Of a stretch of DNA of 64,000 bases, positions 17,624 to 25,851 are shown piece after piece. The notes beneath the pieces were generated by a model. That model worked only from the letters and a program-made list of their open reading frames with translations. It had not been told where the DNA came from and made no database searches. The first letter of the stretch is position 1; every line of letters starts with the position of its first letter. Where the stretch lies: the NCBI RefSeq assembly GCF_013359755.1, contig NZ_JABMCJ010000067.1, forward strand, positions 81,622 to 145,621, in the 5' to 3' direction. Origin of the DNA: Tardiphaga robiniae. GTDB taxonomy: Bacteria; Pseudomonadota; Alphaproteobacteria; Rhizobiales; Xanthobacteraceae. The translations under genes and the position numbers were made by a program.

Positions 17624-17953
17624 TTAAATCCAGCGCGGGCCGAAAAAGGCGATCAGGATAATGAACAGCCACGCGGTCACGCCGGCAAGCAGAGCGAGGC
17701 GGTAATCGAACGTGCCGACCGTGAGATAGCAGATGCCGAGAAAAGCAAGATAGGCCGGAATGGTCTTCGCGCCGGCCATGCAGGCCTCCCGGAAGCCTGC
17801 GCTATCGCCCTTTGCGCCGACGATGAGGAGCGCAATGATCGCAAAGGTCGGAAACAACGGCAGAATGCCGGGCAGCGTGTTGCCCCGTTTGGACAACCAG
17901 GCAATCAGGGCGGTGAGCAGTCCGCCGAGAATACCTTTCCAGATGATGTCCAT
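17624..17953 (-). CDS. GlpM-like small membrane protein
   Basis: 109 residues, nearly all hydrophobic, with four predicted helices (about 5-20, 28-46, 62-80, 84-104). Length, the N-terminal IIWKGILGGLLTALIAWLSK pattern and the closing FFGPRWI resemble the GlpM family of small inner-membrane proteins, linked to alginate production in Pseudomonas but without a known activity. Unlike its neighbour, the ATG at 17953 lacks a strong ribosome site. It lies upstream of a palindromic repeat and downstream (same strand) of hemA, but the repeat separates the two. Confidence 0.7.
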   Translation of the reverse strand: MDIIWKGILGGLLTALIAWLSKRGNTLPGILPLFPTFAIIALLIVGAKGDSAGFREACMAGAKTIPAYLAFLGICYLTVGTFDYRLALLAGVTAWLFIILIAFFGPRWI

Positions 17954-17990
17954 GATGGTGACTCGTTTGAGGCGGGCGCCGTTCTCTCCG

Positions 17991-18072
17991 CGTCATTGCG
18001 AGGAGCATAGCGACGAAGCAATCCAGTCTTCGCTTCGGGCCTCTGGATTGCTTCGCTGCGCTCGCAATGACG
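17991..18072. repeat. Palindromic repeat, copy A (CGTCATTGCGAGGAGC type)
   Basis: Begins cgtcattgcgaggagc and ends gctcgcaatgacg, with inner arms gaagcaatccag / ctggattgcttc. The whole block can fold into one long hairpin. Two more copies lie at 30923-31019 and 53267-53355. The family is frequent between genes in Bradyrhizobium-like genomes. This copy lies between the hemA stop (18085) and the GlpM-like gene. Confidence 0.85.
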
Positions 18073-18084
18073 GCCGTGAGAGGA

Positions 18085-19314
18085 TTACTCCGCTGCCAGC
18101 GCCTTGGTGCGCAGTGGCAGGCCGAGTTCATCCCACACCTGCAGCAGCGATTCTGCGAGATGATCGATCAGCACGTCGTCGTGATAGGGCGACGGCGTGA
18201 TGCGGAGGCGCTCGGCGCCCTTGGCGACCGTCGGGTAGTTGATCGGCTGGATGTAGATGCCGTGATCTTCGAGCAGCAGATCGCAGGCCTTCTTGCAGAG
18301 TTCGGCATCGCCAACGAATACCGGCACGATATGGGTGTCGGTGGACATCACCGGAATGCCGGCGGCGGTGAGGATCGCCTTGACCCGCGCAGCGCGATCC
18401 TGATGGCGCTCACGCTCCCAGCTGGAGCTCTTCAGGTGCTTGATCGCAGCGGTCGCGGCCGAGCAGATCGCCGGCGGCAGCGCGGTGGTGAAAATAAAGC
18501 CCGGCGCATAGGAGCGCACGGCGTCTACGATGTCCTTGTTTGCTGCGATATAGCCCCCGAGGCAGCCATAGGCCTTGGCCAGCGTGCCTTCGAGCACATC
18601 GATGCGATGCATCACGCCATCGCGCTCGGCGATGCCGCCGCCGCGTGGGCCATACATGCCGACCGCATGGACTTCATCCACATAGGTCATCGCGCCATAA
18701 CGTTCAGCGAGATCGCAGATCGCAGCCAGTGGCGCGACGTCGCCGTCCATCGAATACAGGCTCTCGCAGGCGATCAGCTTCGGCCGCGCGGGATCGGCGG
18801 CCTTCAGCAGTTCCTCGAGATGCGCGACGTCGTTATGGCGGAACACAACGCGGTCGCAGCCGGCCTGCCGGATGCCTTCGATCATCGAATTGTGGTTGAG
18901 CGCGTCGGACAGGATCAGGCAATTCGGCATCAGCCGGGCGAGCGTGGAAATGCCGGTCTGGTTCGAGACATAGCCGGAGGTGAACAGCAGGGCGGCCTGT
19001 TTGCCGTGGAGGTCGGCGAGTTCTTCCTCGAGCTGCACGAGCGGATGATGGGTGCCTGCGATATTGCGGGTGCCGCCGGCGCCGGTGCCGACACGGGTCG
19101 CGGTCTCGACCATGGCGCCGACCACTTTCGGGTGCTGGCCCATGCCGAGGTAATCGTTGGAGCACCAGATCACGACATTGCGCGGGCCCTGCGGCGTGTG
19201 CCAGACCGCATGCGGGAACCGACCGGCAATGCGCTCGAGGTCGGCGAAGACACGATAGCGGCGCTCGTCATGCAAACGATTGAGCGCGTCACTGAAGAAC
19301 TTGCTGTAATCCAT
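18085..19314 (-). CDS. hemA: 5-aminolevulinate synthase
   Basis: 409 residues. It condenses glycine and succinyl-CoA to 5-aminolevulinate with PLP, the first step of haem (and, where present, bacteriochlorophyll) synthesis by the C4 route. The active-site lysine is K247 in [13 protein letters not shown]213 and H216 in [11 protein letters not shown] bind the cofactor, and the N-terminus [19 protein letters not shown] is typical of alphaproteobacterial ALAS. An FNR/FixK-type box lies about 110 bases upstream, consistent with oxygen control known for hemA in Bradyrhizobium japonicum. The gene has its own promoter region (19315-19476). Confidence 0.97.
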   Translation of the reverse strand: MDYSKFFSDALNRLHDERRYRVFADLERIAGRFPHAVWHTPQGPRNVVIWCSNDYLGMGQHPKVVGAMVETATRVGTGAGGTRNIAGTHHPLVQLEEELADLHGKQAALLFTSGYVSNQTGISTLARLMPNCLILSDALNHNSMIEGIRQAGCDRVVFRHNDVAHLEELLKAADPARPKLIACESLYSMDGDVAPLAAICDLAERYGAMTYVDEVHAVGMYGPRGGGIAERDGVMHRIDVLEGTLAKAYGCLGGYIAANKDIVDAVRSYAPGFIFTTALPPAICSAATAAIKHLKSSSWERERHQDRAARVKAILTAAGIPVMSTDTHIVPVFVGDAELCKKACDLLLEDHGIYIQPINYPTVAKGAERLRITPSPYHDDVLIDHLAESLLQVWDELGLPLRTKALAAE

Positions 19315-19395
19315 CGCAAAAGACCCAAAAACGAAACCCGAACCCAGCGTCAGGTGCGTTTTAGAGCTTTTCCAGCTTGGCTGTCGAGGCGCAAT

Positions 19396-19410
19396 TGGTC
19401 AATTTGACCA
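19396..19410. promoter_or_regulatory. Palindrome TGGTCAA-T-TTGACCA upstream of hemA
   Basis: A perfect 7-bp inverted repeat around one base, 82-96 bases before the hemA start and 13 bases from the FNR/FixK box. It contains TTGACC on the minus strand, so it may be a -35 element or a second operator; the regulator is unknown. Confidence 0.4.
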
Positions 19411-19423
19411 CGTGCTGCGGCTT

Positions 19424-19437
19424 TTGATGTGCATCAA
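19424..19437 (-). promoter_or_regulatory. FNR/FixK-type box upstream of hemA
   Basis: TTGATGTGCATCAA has perfect 5-base half sites (TTGAT-N4-ATCAA), the consensus bound by FnrN/FixK2 regulators in rhizobia. It is centred about 116 bases before the hemA ATG. It should raise haem synthesis when oxygen is low. The convergent side (metallo-hydrolase gene end) makes hemA the only sensible target. Confidence 0.75.
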
Positions 19438-19476
19438 GAGCCTGAGGTCGTTCACGAATTTTTGCTGCGCTGCAGG

Positions 19477-20553
19477 TTACGTCGATTTGAACCGCAGCAT
19501 GCCATCGGCGCCCATTGCCGAGGTCAGCCGCTTCTGCGCCAGCATGTGATTGACGTGGGCGATCAATTCGCCGGCGGCAAATCCGGTCTGGTGGGCGTCC
19601 AGCTTGTGCTTGTGAAACACCACCGGAACCAGTTCGGCCGAGGTCTTGCCGGCATCCTTGCACGCGGCGGCGATCATCTGGCAGCGCTCTTCATGATGAT
19701 CGGCGAGCTGCTTGATGCGGATCTTGAGGCCGTGAAAGGGCACGCCGTGACCGGGGAGCACGAGCACGTCGTCGGGCAGTGTATCAGCGAGACGTTTCAG
19801 TGAATGCAGATAGGAGCCGAGCGAATTCTCGTCGGGCTCATGGGCCCAGACGCTGACATTCGGCGAGATCTTGCTGAGCACCTGATCGGCCGACAGGAAC
19901 AGTTTGTCGGCCTCGCAATACAGCATCACCTGATCCGGAGAATGGCCGGCGCCGGTGAGCACGCGGAAGGTGCGCGTGCCGATCACGAGATCGTCGCCAT
20001 CGGACAGTCGGCGATAGGCGGCCGGAAGCGGTACCGTCTTCTTCAGATACTCCTGGCCGCGGCCGAGCAATTGCTCGGTGATATCTGCATCCATGCCGTG
20101 GCGATGGAAGAACTGTCGCATATTGACGATGCGCTCTTCGGTGCGGCGGTGCTGGTGATAGACGCCCTGCAGATATTCGACTTGCGACATATAGAACGGG
20201 CAGTTGAACCGCTGCACCATCCAGCCGGCCTGGCCGACATGATCGGGATGCGCGTGGGTGACAATCACCTTGCTGATCGGTTTGCCCTTCAGCGGACCTT
20301 CGAACAGTTTCGTCCATGCAGCGATGGTGGCGTCGTTGCCGATGCCGGTATCCACCATGGCCCAGCCATCGCCGTCGGCGAGCAGATAGATGTTCACATG
20401 GTTGAGACGAAACGGCAGGTCGAGCCGGATCCAGAGAACGCCCGGGGCAATTTCGACCACCTGATCGGTACCGGGATGGTTCTCCCAGGGATAGCGGAGG
20501 TCATCGGCTGGCTTTGTGCTGGCGTCTGTTTTCGAATGCATCGGTTCTGTCAC
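19477..20553 (-). CDS. MBL-fold metallo-hydrolase
   Basis: 358 residues. It carries the metallo-beta-lactamase zinc motif H100-A-H102-P-D104-H105 (THAHPDHVGQ), a second histidine in GAGHSPDQ, an aspartate in LFLSADQVL and a final histidine in LPGHGVPF, so both metal sites look complete. The C-terminal helical extension resembles the LACTB2/MBL-associated winged-helix domain. No signal peptide is seen, so it is likely a cytoplasmic hydrolase of thioesters or other esters. I chose the GTG at 20553 (AAAGGA just upstream) over an ATG at 20541. It lies downstream of bioB on the same strand, with a strong hairpin in the 75-base gap. Confidence 0.88.
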   Translation of the reverse strand: MTEPMHSKTDASTKPADDLRYPWENHPGTDQVVEIAPGVLWIRLDLPFRLNHVNIYLLADGDGWAMVDTGIGNDATIAAWTKLFEGPLKGKPISKVIVTHAHPDHVGQAGWMVQRFNCPFYMSQVEYLQGVYHQHRRTEERIVNMRQFFHRHGMDADITEQLLGRGQEYLKKTVPLPAAYRRLSDGDDLVIGTRTFRVLTGAGHSPDQVMLYCEADKLFLSADQVLSKISPNVSVWAHEPDENSLGSYLHSLKRLADTLPDDVLVLPGHGVPFHGLKIRIKQLADHHEERCQMIAAACKDAGKTSAELVPVVFHKHKLDAHQTGFAAGELIAHVNHMLAQKRLTSAMGADGMLRFKST

Positions 20554-20587
20554 AATGTCCTTTTCATCCGGCTTAGCGGGCCAAGGA

Positions 20588-20621
20588 CCCCTGCGCCAGC
20601 ACAAATTCGGCTGGCGCAGGG
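20588..20621 (-). terminator. Hairpin after bioB
   Basis: Perfect 12-bp stem (ccctgcgccagc / gctggcgcaggg) with a 9-base loop, just after the bioB stop on the minus strand. No T-run follows, so it may be a Rho-dependent or partial stop, or an mRNA-stabilising hairpin, before the metallo-hydrolase gene. Confidence 0.5.
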
Positions 20622-20628
20622 CATGGGT

Positions 20629-21681
20629 TTATGCGCTGGCGCGCATATCGGCCTGTGCTGAAGCGGTAACCGGCAGAGTCGGCGTGCTCTTTCCGCTCAC
20701 GTCGTCGAGCCGCGAGGTCATGCCGAGCCGGTCCAGCAGGTTGGCATCGCGGTCGGTCTGGGGGTTTTTCGTGGTCAGCAGCACGTCGCCGATGAAGATG
20801 GAATTGGCGCCGGCGACAAAGCACAGTGCCTGCAATTCATCGGTCATATATTGCCGCCCGGCGGAAAGCCGCACCACGCTCTTCGGCATCATGATACGCG
20901 CCACGGCAATCATGCGGACCAGCGCGATCGGATCCGGGCGTTCGGCGGTGTCGTTGACCGGCACGCCCTTCACTTCGTTCCACATATTGATCGGCACGCT
21001 GTCCGGATGATGCGGCAGGTTGGCCAGCAGCATCAGCATGCCCAGGCGATCCTCGACCTGCTCGCCCATGCCGATGATACCGCCGCAGCAGACCTTGAGG
21101 CCGGCATGGCGCGCCCGCGCCAATGTCTCGATGCGATCTTCCATCGTACGCGTGGTGATGATCTTGCCGTAGAATTCCGGCGAGGTATCGACATTGTGAT
21201 TGTAGAAGTCGAGACCGGCGTCCTGCAGGCGCTTGGCCTGATCCTCCGTGAGCATGCCCAGCGTCGCGCAGGTCTCGAGGCCGAGATCCTTCACCGCGCT
21301 GACCATGTCGCAGACGCGGTCGAGATCCTTGTCCTTGGGATTGCGCCAGGCCGCGGCCATGCAGAAGCGGCTCGCACCGGCATCCTTTGCGCGCTGCGCC
21401 GTGGCAACCACGGCGTCGCGATCCATCAGCTTGGTCGCCTTAACGTCAGTGTTGTAGTGCGCGCTTTGCGAGCAATAACCGCAGTCTTCCGCGCAGCCGC
21501 CGGTCTTGATGCTGAGCAGGCTCGCGGTCTCGACGTGATTCGGATCGAAATTGCTGCGGTGGGTGCTCTGCGCTTGAAAAATCAGGTCCGCAAACGGCAA
21601 ATCATAGAGTGCCTGGGCTTCATGGCGTTGCCAGTCGTGGCGCAGTTCGGTCGATGTCCATGCAGAGGGAGTTGGGGGCAT
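20629..21681 (-). CDS. bioB: Biotin synthase
   Basis: 350 residues. A radical SAM enzyme that inserts sulfur into dethiobiotin, the last step of biotin synthesis. The radical SAM cysteines are C63, C67 and C70 ([16 protein letters not shown]), and the auxiliary [2Fe-2S] ligands fall in [17 protein letters not shown] and KVCCGGIIG. The arginine ligand region [11 protein letters not shown] is also present. The ATG at 21681 has AAGGA at good distance. It stands alone rather than with bioFDA, which is common in this family. Cytoplasmic. Confidence 0.97.
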   Translation of the reverse strand: MPPTPSAWTSTELRHDWQRHEAQALYDLPFADLIFQAQSTHRSNFDPNHVETASLLSIKTGGCAEDCGYCSQSAHYNTDVKATKLMDRDAVVATAQRAKDAGASRFCMAAAWRNPKDKDLDRVCDMVSAVKDLGLETCATLGMLTEDQAKRLQDAGLDFYNHNVDTSPEFYGKIITTRTMEDRIETLARARHAGLKVCCGGIIGMGEQVEDRLGMLMLLANLPHHPDSVPINMWNEVKGVPVNDTAERPDPIALVRMIAVARIMMPKSVVRLSAGRQYMTDELQALCFVAGANSIFIGDVLLTTKNPQTDRDANLLDRLGMTSRLDDVSGKSTPTLPVTASAQADMRASA

Positions 21682-21801
21682 TCACGCAATCCTTACATTC
21701 TGCGCAGCCACCGGTCATGGGCTGCTGTGAAAGCAGTCCATGATTTTGAGGGTTGGAGCAATGACGCTGGCCGGGTGCAGCCATGCGCTGGATCGCCGCT
21801 C

Positions 21802-23946
21802 CTATGCCGCGCGGATGCTCGACAGGAACTCGTCGATTTCACCACGAAGGACGTGGGCCTCGCGGCGCAATTCGCCCGAGGCGCCGAGCACGTCGTTGGC
21901 AGCCGTGCCGGCCTCCGTCGATGCATCGCTGACGCCGACGATGTTGCTTGACACTTCGCTGGTGCCGCCGGCGGCGTGCTGGATGTTGCGCGCGATCTCG
22001 CGTGTTGCTGCACCTTGCTGTTCGACGGCGGTGGCGATGGCAGCACTCACATGATTGATCTCGGCGATGGTCTGCCCGATGTTGCGGATTGCTCCGACCG
22101 CGGTGGACGTGACCTGCTGCATCGAGACGATCTGCGTGCGAATCTCGTCGGTGGCCTTTGCGGTCTGATCGGCAAGGCTCTTCACCTCGGAGGCCACCAC
22201 GGCGAAACCGCGGCCTGCATCGCCCGCGCGTGCCGCCTCGATGGTCGCGTTGAGCGCCAGGAGGTTGGTCTGCGACGCGATAGTCTGGATCAGATCGATC
22301 ACCACGCTGATGCGATTGGCGTTGTCGGCCAAGCCCTGCATCGTTGCATCGGTTTCGCCGGCCTCGTTGACGGCCTTTGCGGCGATTTCGGTTGACGTGA
22401 CGACCTGTCGGCTGATCTCGTTGATCGATGACGACAGCTGTTCGGTCCCGGCCGACACCGTCTGGACGTTCACCGAGGTTTCCTCTGCGGCCGACGCGAC
22501 GGCGCTGACCAGCGCGCTGGAACGATCGGCAGTAGCCGTCATGCTCTGCGCGGTCGATTGCATGGAATCGGCCGAGCTCTGCAGCTTCTCCAAAGCATTG
22601 CGCACCTTGCTCTCGAAGTCGACGATGCGGGCTTCGATGCGCGACGTGCGTTCGCCCTTGGCAATGCGGTCCTGATCCTGCTCCGCGCTCAGCGTGCGGG
22701 CGTTGATCATGCTGTCGCGGAATACTTCGAGCGTGCCCGCCATCGCCGCGATTTCGTCCTGCTGGCGGCTTCGGGCGATCTCGGTGTCGAGATCTCCGCT
22801 GGACAGCCGCTGCATCGCGCGCTGCAATTGCGCGAGGCGGCGCAGAATGCTGCGGCCGACATAGAGCCAGACGAACAATGCCGATCCGATCAGCGTCAGC
22901 GCGCCGAGGCCGAGCATCACCTGCGTCGCGAGCGTGATTGTCGTCTGCGCCTGTGTCGTGGCGGCATCGGTTTCGCTGCGCACCTTGTCGACCAGTTGCT
23001 TGACGCTCATGCCGAGGCCGACATTGAGCTTGCGCGTCTCGTCGAGAATGAGTTCGCCATATTCGACGGTGTCCATTTCTTTCTGGCGCACCTTGAAGAC
23101 GCTGTTCTTGCCGTCGCCGATCGCCAGCAGCTGCAAGGCGGCTTCCTTGAGTTCTTTGGTCCCCTTGATGCCGACGAGAGCATCGAGATTGGATTTGACG
23201 CGGGTCTGGGCGGCCTTGAAGTTGTCTTCGATCGGAGAGAGCGCTTCGGACGAGCCGGCCGACAGTGCGGCCATCAGATCGGACGAGATCAGGTTGGTGC
23301 TGGCGACGACTTCGCCGACCTGCACGATGACGCGCGCGGCTTCGCCCGAATCTTCGGCCGAGAAAACGGTTGCCCGCAGCGTGTCGTTCATCACGTTCTG
23401 GGCGTCGGTGGCGGCTGGCTCCGACATCTTGACGAAGTTTGCCGCAGCGGCGCGCAGGGCGTCGTATTGCTTCTGATGCTGGGCGACGGCGTCGAGACGT
23501 TCCTGGGTGGCAGCGCCAAGGCTGCGAATCGTGTCTTCGATGTTCTTGACGGTATCGGCCAGGGCGGCGACCACGGCCTTGTCGGCGCCGAGCTTGGCGA
23601 TGGTGTCGAGCTTCTCAACTGCAATCTTGTGCGTATCCCGCATGCGCTGCGAGCGTTCCTTCAGAACGTCGGGGCTGCTCGATGCCAGCAGCATTGGGCC
23701 CTGGCTGGCAAGGCTCTCGCTGGCGGTGGCCAGTTGAAGGCTGGCGGTCAGTTTCGGAATGTCCCGGCCGTTCAGGTCCGTCATCATGCCGCCGAGCTGA
23801 CCGAGAATCATGCCGGCACCGGCACTGATCAGGATCGCCATGCCCGCGATAACAGCGAAGGCGGCGAATAGGCTGCCGCGGATGCCCCAACGAGGCCGCG
23901 AGAAACGAAACCGTCCGAATTTTCCGATGAACGACGTCAGTGCCAT
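21802..23946 (-). CDS. Methyl-accepting chemotaxis protein
   Basis: 714 residues: transmembrane helix 1 (about 24-48), a periplasmic helical sensor domain of about 290 residues (four-helix-bundle type), transmembrane helix 2 (about 340-365), a HAMP domain (about 366-420) and a long cytoplasmic coiled coil with the conserved signalling tip ([19 protein letters not shown], about 555-575) and the downstream [15 protein letters not shown]. It should bind CheW/CheA at the tip and control flagellar rotation; the ligand cannot be read from the sequence. No C-terminal CheR pentapeptide is present. I start at the ATG at 23946, preceded by GGGGGA. No che genes are adjacent. Confidence 0.93.
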   Translation of the reverse strand: MALTSFIGKFGRFRFSRPRWGIRGSLFAAFAVIAGMAILISAGAGMILGQLGGMMTDLNGRDIPKLTASLQLATASESLASQGPMLLASSSPDVLKERSQRMRDTHKIAVEKLDTIAKLGADKAVVAALADTVKNIEDTIRSLGAATQERLDAVAQHQKQYDALRAAAANFVKMSEPAATDAQNVMNDTLRATVFSAEDSGEAARVIVQVGEVVASTNLISSDLMAALSAGSSEALSPIEDNFKAAQTRVKSNLDALVGIKGTKELKEAALQLLAIGDGKNSVFKVRQKEMDTVEYGELILDETRKLNVGLGMSVKQLVDKVRSETDAATTQAQTTITLATQVMLGLGALTLIGSALFVWLYVGRSILRRLAQLQRAMQRLSSGDLDTEIARSRQQDEIAAMAGTLEVFRDSMINARTLSAEQDQDRIAKGERTSRIEARIVDFESKVRNALEKLQSSADSMQSTAQSMTATADRSSALVSAVASAAEETSVNVQTVSAGTEQLSSSINEISRQVVTSTEIAAKAVNEAGETDATMQGLADNANRISVVIDLIQTIASQTNLLALNATIEAARAGDAGRGFAVVASEVKSLADQTAKATDEIRTQIVSMQQVTSTAVGAIRNIGQTIAEINHVSAAIATAVEQQGAATREIARNIQHAAGGTSEVSSNIVGVSDASTEAGTAANDVLGASGELRREAHVLRGEIDEFLSSIRAA

Positions 23947-24072
23947 TGATTCCCCCCGCGTCCGCCGTCCTGGTGGCGGATCGCGTGGAGAGTATGTAGG
24001 TACCGGGTTAATATTCGGGTAAATCGGCAACCTTTGGCTGTCGCGGGGCTTGCGAGGTTACCAAAGGGTAAA

Positions 24073-24103
24073 ACGAAAAAGGCCGGCGTTTCCGCCGGCC
24101 TTT
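24073..24103 (-). terminator. Terminator of the outer-membrane protein gene
   Basis: 11-bp stem (aaaggccggcg at 24078-24088, cgccggccttt at 24093-24103), followed on the minus strand by tttttcgtttt. It lies 34 bases after the stop of the leftward porin-like gene. Confidence 0.82.
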
Positions 24104-24136
24104 CCGTAGTTAAGAGCCTGAAATCAGGCGCGAAGC

Positions 24137-24871
24137 TCAGTACTTCGCAACAACCGGGCCACCCCAGTTGAAGCGGTAGTTCAGGCCAGCCTTGACGGTG
24201 TGCTCGTCGTTCTTGGACGACAGGCCGACGATGCCAGCCGGCGACGGAGCAGCGAAAGTGGTCTTGCCGAAGTCGTAGTACTGGTACTCAACCTTGCCCG
24301 ACCAGTTCTGGGTGAACAGGTATTCGAGGCCGGCGCCGACGGTGTAACCGTCATGCTTGGTGCCGCCAGCGAAGGCAACCGGAACGCCACCAGCGGTGGT
24401 GACCAGCGATTCGCTGTAGTCGGAGTAAGCGTAGCCGCCCTTCACGTAGAGCAGTGCCGGACCCCAAGTGTAACCGATACGACCGGTAACCGAGCCGAGG
24501 CCCTTCTGGTTCAGGTTGTAGGTGACGCCTGGCGTGGTGAGGAAAGCGACGTTGGTGTTGTTCGAACCAACCCAGCTGTACTGACCTTCGATACCAACGA
24601 CCCAGTTCGGAGCGAACTGGTAGTCAGCGCCGATCTGCAGACCGCCGAGGAAACGGCCATCCGAATTGTCGGAGGTGCCGCCAAAGCCGTTCGAACCATT
24701 GAACGCGCCGCCGACGTGACCGCCGATGTAGAAACCGGTCCAGTTGTAGATCGGAGCGGCAACGTAAGCCGGAGCCTTGGTGTAGGGACGAGCAGCGAGG
24801 TCAGCGGCCATTGCCGGAACCGAGGCGCCCAGGGCGATCAGGGCAACGGTGCCCATCAGGAAGTTCTTCAT
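24137..24871 (-). CDS. Outer-membrane beta-barrel protein (Omp25/Omp31-like porin family)
   Basis: 244 residues. Signal peptide 1-22 (MKNFLMGTVALIALGASVPAMA, cut before ADLAARPY). The mature part has the pattern of an eight-stranded barrel: NWTGFYIGGHVGGAF at the start, repeated GRIGY, GGYAY and YQYYDFG strands, and a C-terminal NYRFNWGGPVVAKY ending in an aromatic-Lys-Tyr form typical of rhizobial Omp25/RopB-like proteins. These are abundant surface proteins that stabilise the outer membrane. Codon use is strongly biased and the GGAGAAG ribosome site is strong, which suggests high expression. A 445-base control region precedes it. Confidence 0.9.
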   Translation of the reverse strand: MKNFLMGTVALIALGASVPAMAADLAARPYTKAPAYVAAPIYNWTGFYIGGHVGGAFNGSNGFGGTSDNSDGRFLGGLQIGADYQFAPNWVVGIEGQYSWVGSNNTNVAFLTTPGVTYNLNQKGLGSVTGRIGYTWGPALLYVKGGYAYSDYSESLVTTAGGVPVAFAGGTKHDGYTVGAGLEYLFTQNWSGKVEYQYYDFGKTTFAAPSPAGIVGLSSKNDEHTVKAGLNYRFNWGGPVVAKY

Positions 24872-25316
24872 TTTCTTCTTCTCCAGAAAACCATTTTAGA
24901 GCGAGAGCGCGTTCGCTCCGTCTATGGCGTTGACTTAGACAGCTTTTGCGTAAAATGCTGTCACCCATTCGCCACAGCAATCGACAACCCGACACGATCC
25001 GGATTGGCGCAACGGCATGCTTATCGACGCCTTAATAAAAGCTGAAAGATGCCTTAATTTACAGAGGTTTGGCGGACCAGCGTACCTGCTCGCGCTAACC
25101 CGCAGCAGTTTGGTTTTGCTCTAGATCGATTTATTGTGATCGGCAAAACCACAGCGCTTTATCCGCATCGCCTGCAACCTCCCGCATCACGTTTTGGAAC
25201 GTCTCAAAGCGCTGTGCGAATGCCGGCTGCGTGATGACACCGACTGGTCTGTCATGGGAAACAAAAAACGCGCGACCCGTTAGATGTTTGCGTGGTGCCG
25301 GTCGGCGCCTCCGTGA
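24872..25316. other. Intergenic control region upstream of the porin-like gene
   Basis: 445 bases without a gene. It holds an imperfect dyad (gacagc 24938-24943 / gctgtc 24957-24962) about 75 bases before the porin start, a gagcga/tcgctc arm pair in the leader (about 24898-24917), and two direct copies of gccttaat (25029-25036, 25051-25058) spaced 22 bases. The right part (25130-25316) is AT-mixed with no clear signal. It probably serves the leftward porin gene and perhaps the rightward hypothetical gene. Confidence 0.6.
25026..25058. promoter_or_regulatory. Direct repeat GA(C/T)GCCTTAAT, two copies 22 bases apart
   Basis: gacgccttaat at 25026-25036 and gatgccttaat at 25048-25058 differ by one base and lie two helical turns apart, about 160-190 bases before the porin ATG. 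The spacing suits a dimeric or tandem-binding response regulator, but no regulator is identified. Confidence 0.35.
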
Positions 25317-25688
25317 ATGGAATCGCGTTGCATGCAGGTTGAGCGGATTTTACGTGAATACGGCCACTTCCTTCGGCCGATGAGTGAAGCGCCACGCGAC
25401 GGTCAGCGGATCCTTGGCCACTCTGCCCAGGGTGGTGCCCAAGGCGGCCACCTCATTTCCTGCTACTGGGAACTGCACCCTCAAGGTCTGATCGGGCCGA
25501 ACTGGGTGGAGGAGCGCGATAGCGCCATCGGTTATATCGACCGCTATTTCGATGGCTGGATCAGGCCCCGCGAATTCAGGCTGCTTGATTCGGTCGCCAT
25601 CAACCGGTTGCTCGTCGCTTACATCGACGATGCGCGCGCCGCCGATAACCGCGATGCGCTCAAAATGCTCGAAGCGGGAGACGGCTAG
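25317..25688 (+). CDS. Hypothetical protein, 123 residues
   Basis: No recognised domain with certainty. The segment LRPMSEAPRDGQRILGHS followed by a Trp-containing stretch (YWELHPQ, NWVEERD) and a WxxP-like YFDGWIRPREF resembles the short 'phage-related DUF551-like' modules in which a small residue set surrounds a conserved aromatic core; this is a weak impression. There is no signal peptide or membrane segment. The start is uncertain: ATG at 25317 or at 25332, neither with a clear ribosome site. It is convergent with the dehydratase gene. Confidence 0.55.
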   Translation: MESRCMQVERILREYGHFLRPMSEAPRDGQRILGHSAQGGAQGGHLISCYWELHPQGLIGPNWVEERDSAIGYIDRYFDGWIRPREFRLLDSVAINRLLVAYIDDARAADNRDALKMLEAGDG

Positions 25689-25756
25689 AGCATGATCCCG
25701 AAAAGTGGATGCCGGTTTTCGCCGACAAACGAGTTCGTTTGTCGAGAGATCATGCT
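25687..25756. repeat. Interspersed repeat (GAGCATGATCCCGAAAAGTGG type) with nested palindromes
   Basis: Outer arms agcatgatc / gatcatgct (25689-25697, 25748-25756) enclose cccgaaaagtgg and a perfect inner 10-bp hairpin cgacaaacga / tcgtttgtcg (25723-25744). This element is widely scattered in Bradyrhizobium-like chromosomes, from general knowledge. It lies between two convergent genes. Confidence 0.75.
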
Positions 25757-25851
25757 TTTTAAAGAAAAATGCTCCGGCCGCTTTGAAGACGGGAAATGGC
25801 TCAGGCCGGGAGCTTTGCAGCAAACCCGGCCCTGAGTGCCCGTCCGCAGGT

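Noticed and set aside
22558..23871. 437-codon open frame antisense to the chemoreceptor gene
   Set aside because: High-GC antisense frame with runs of Gly, Arg and His and no domain; the minus-strand chemoreceptor has complete motifs.
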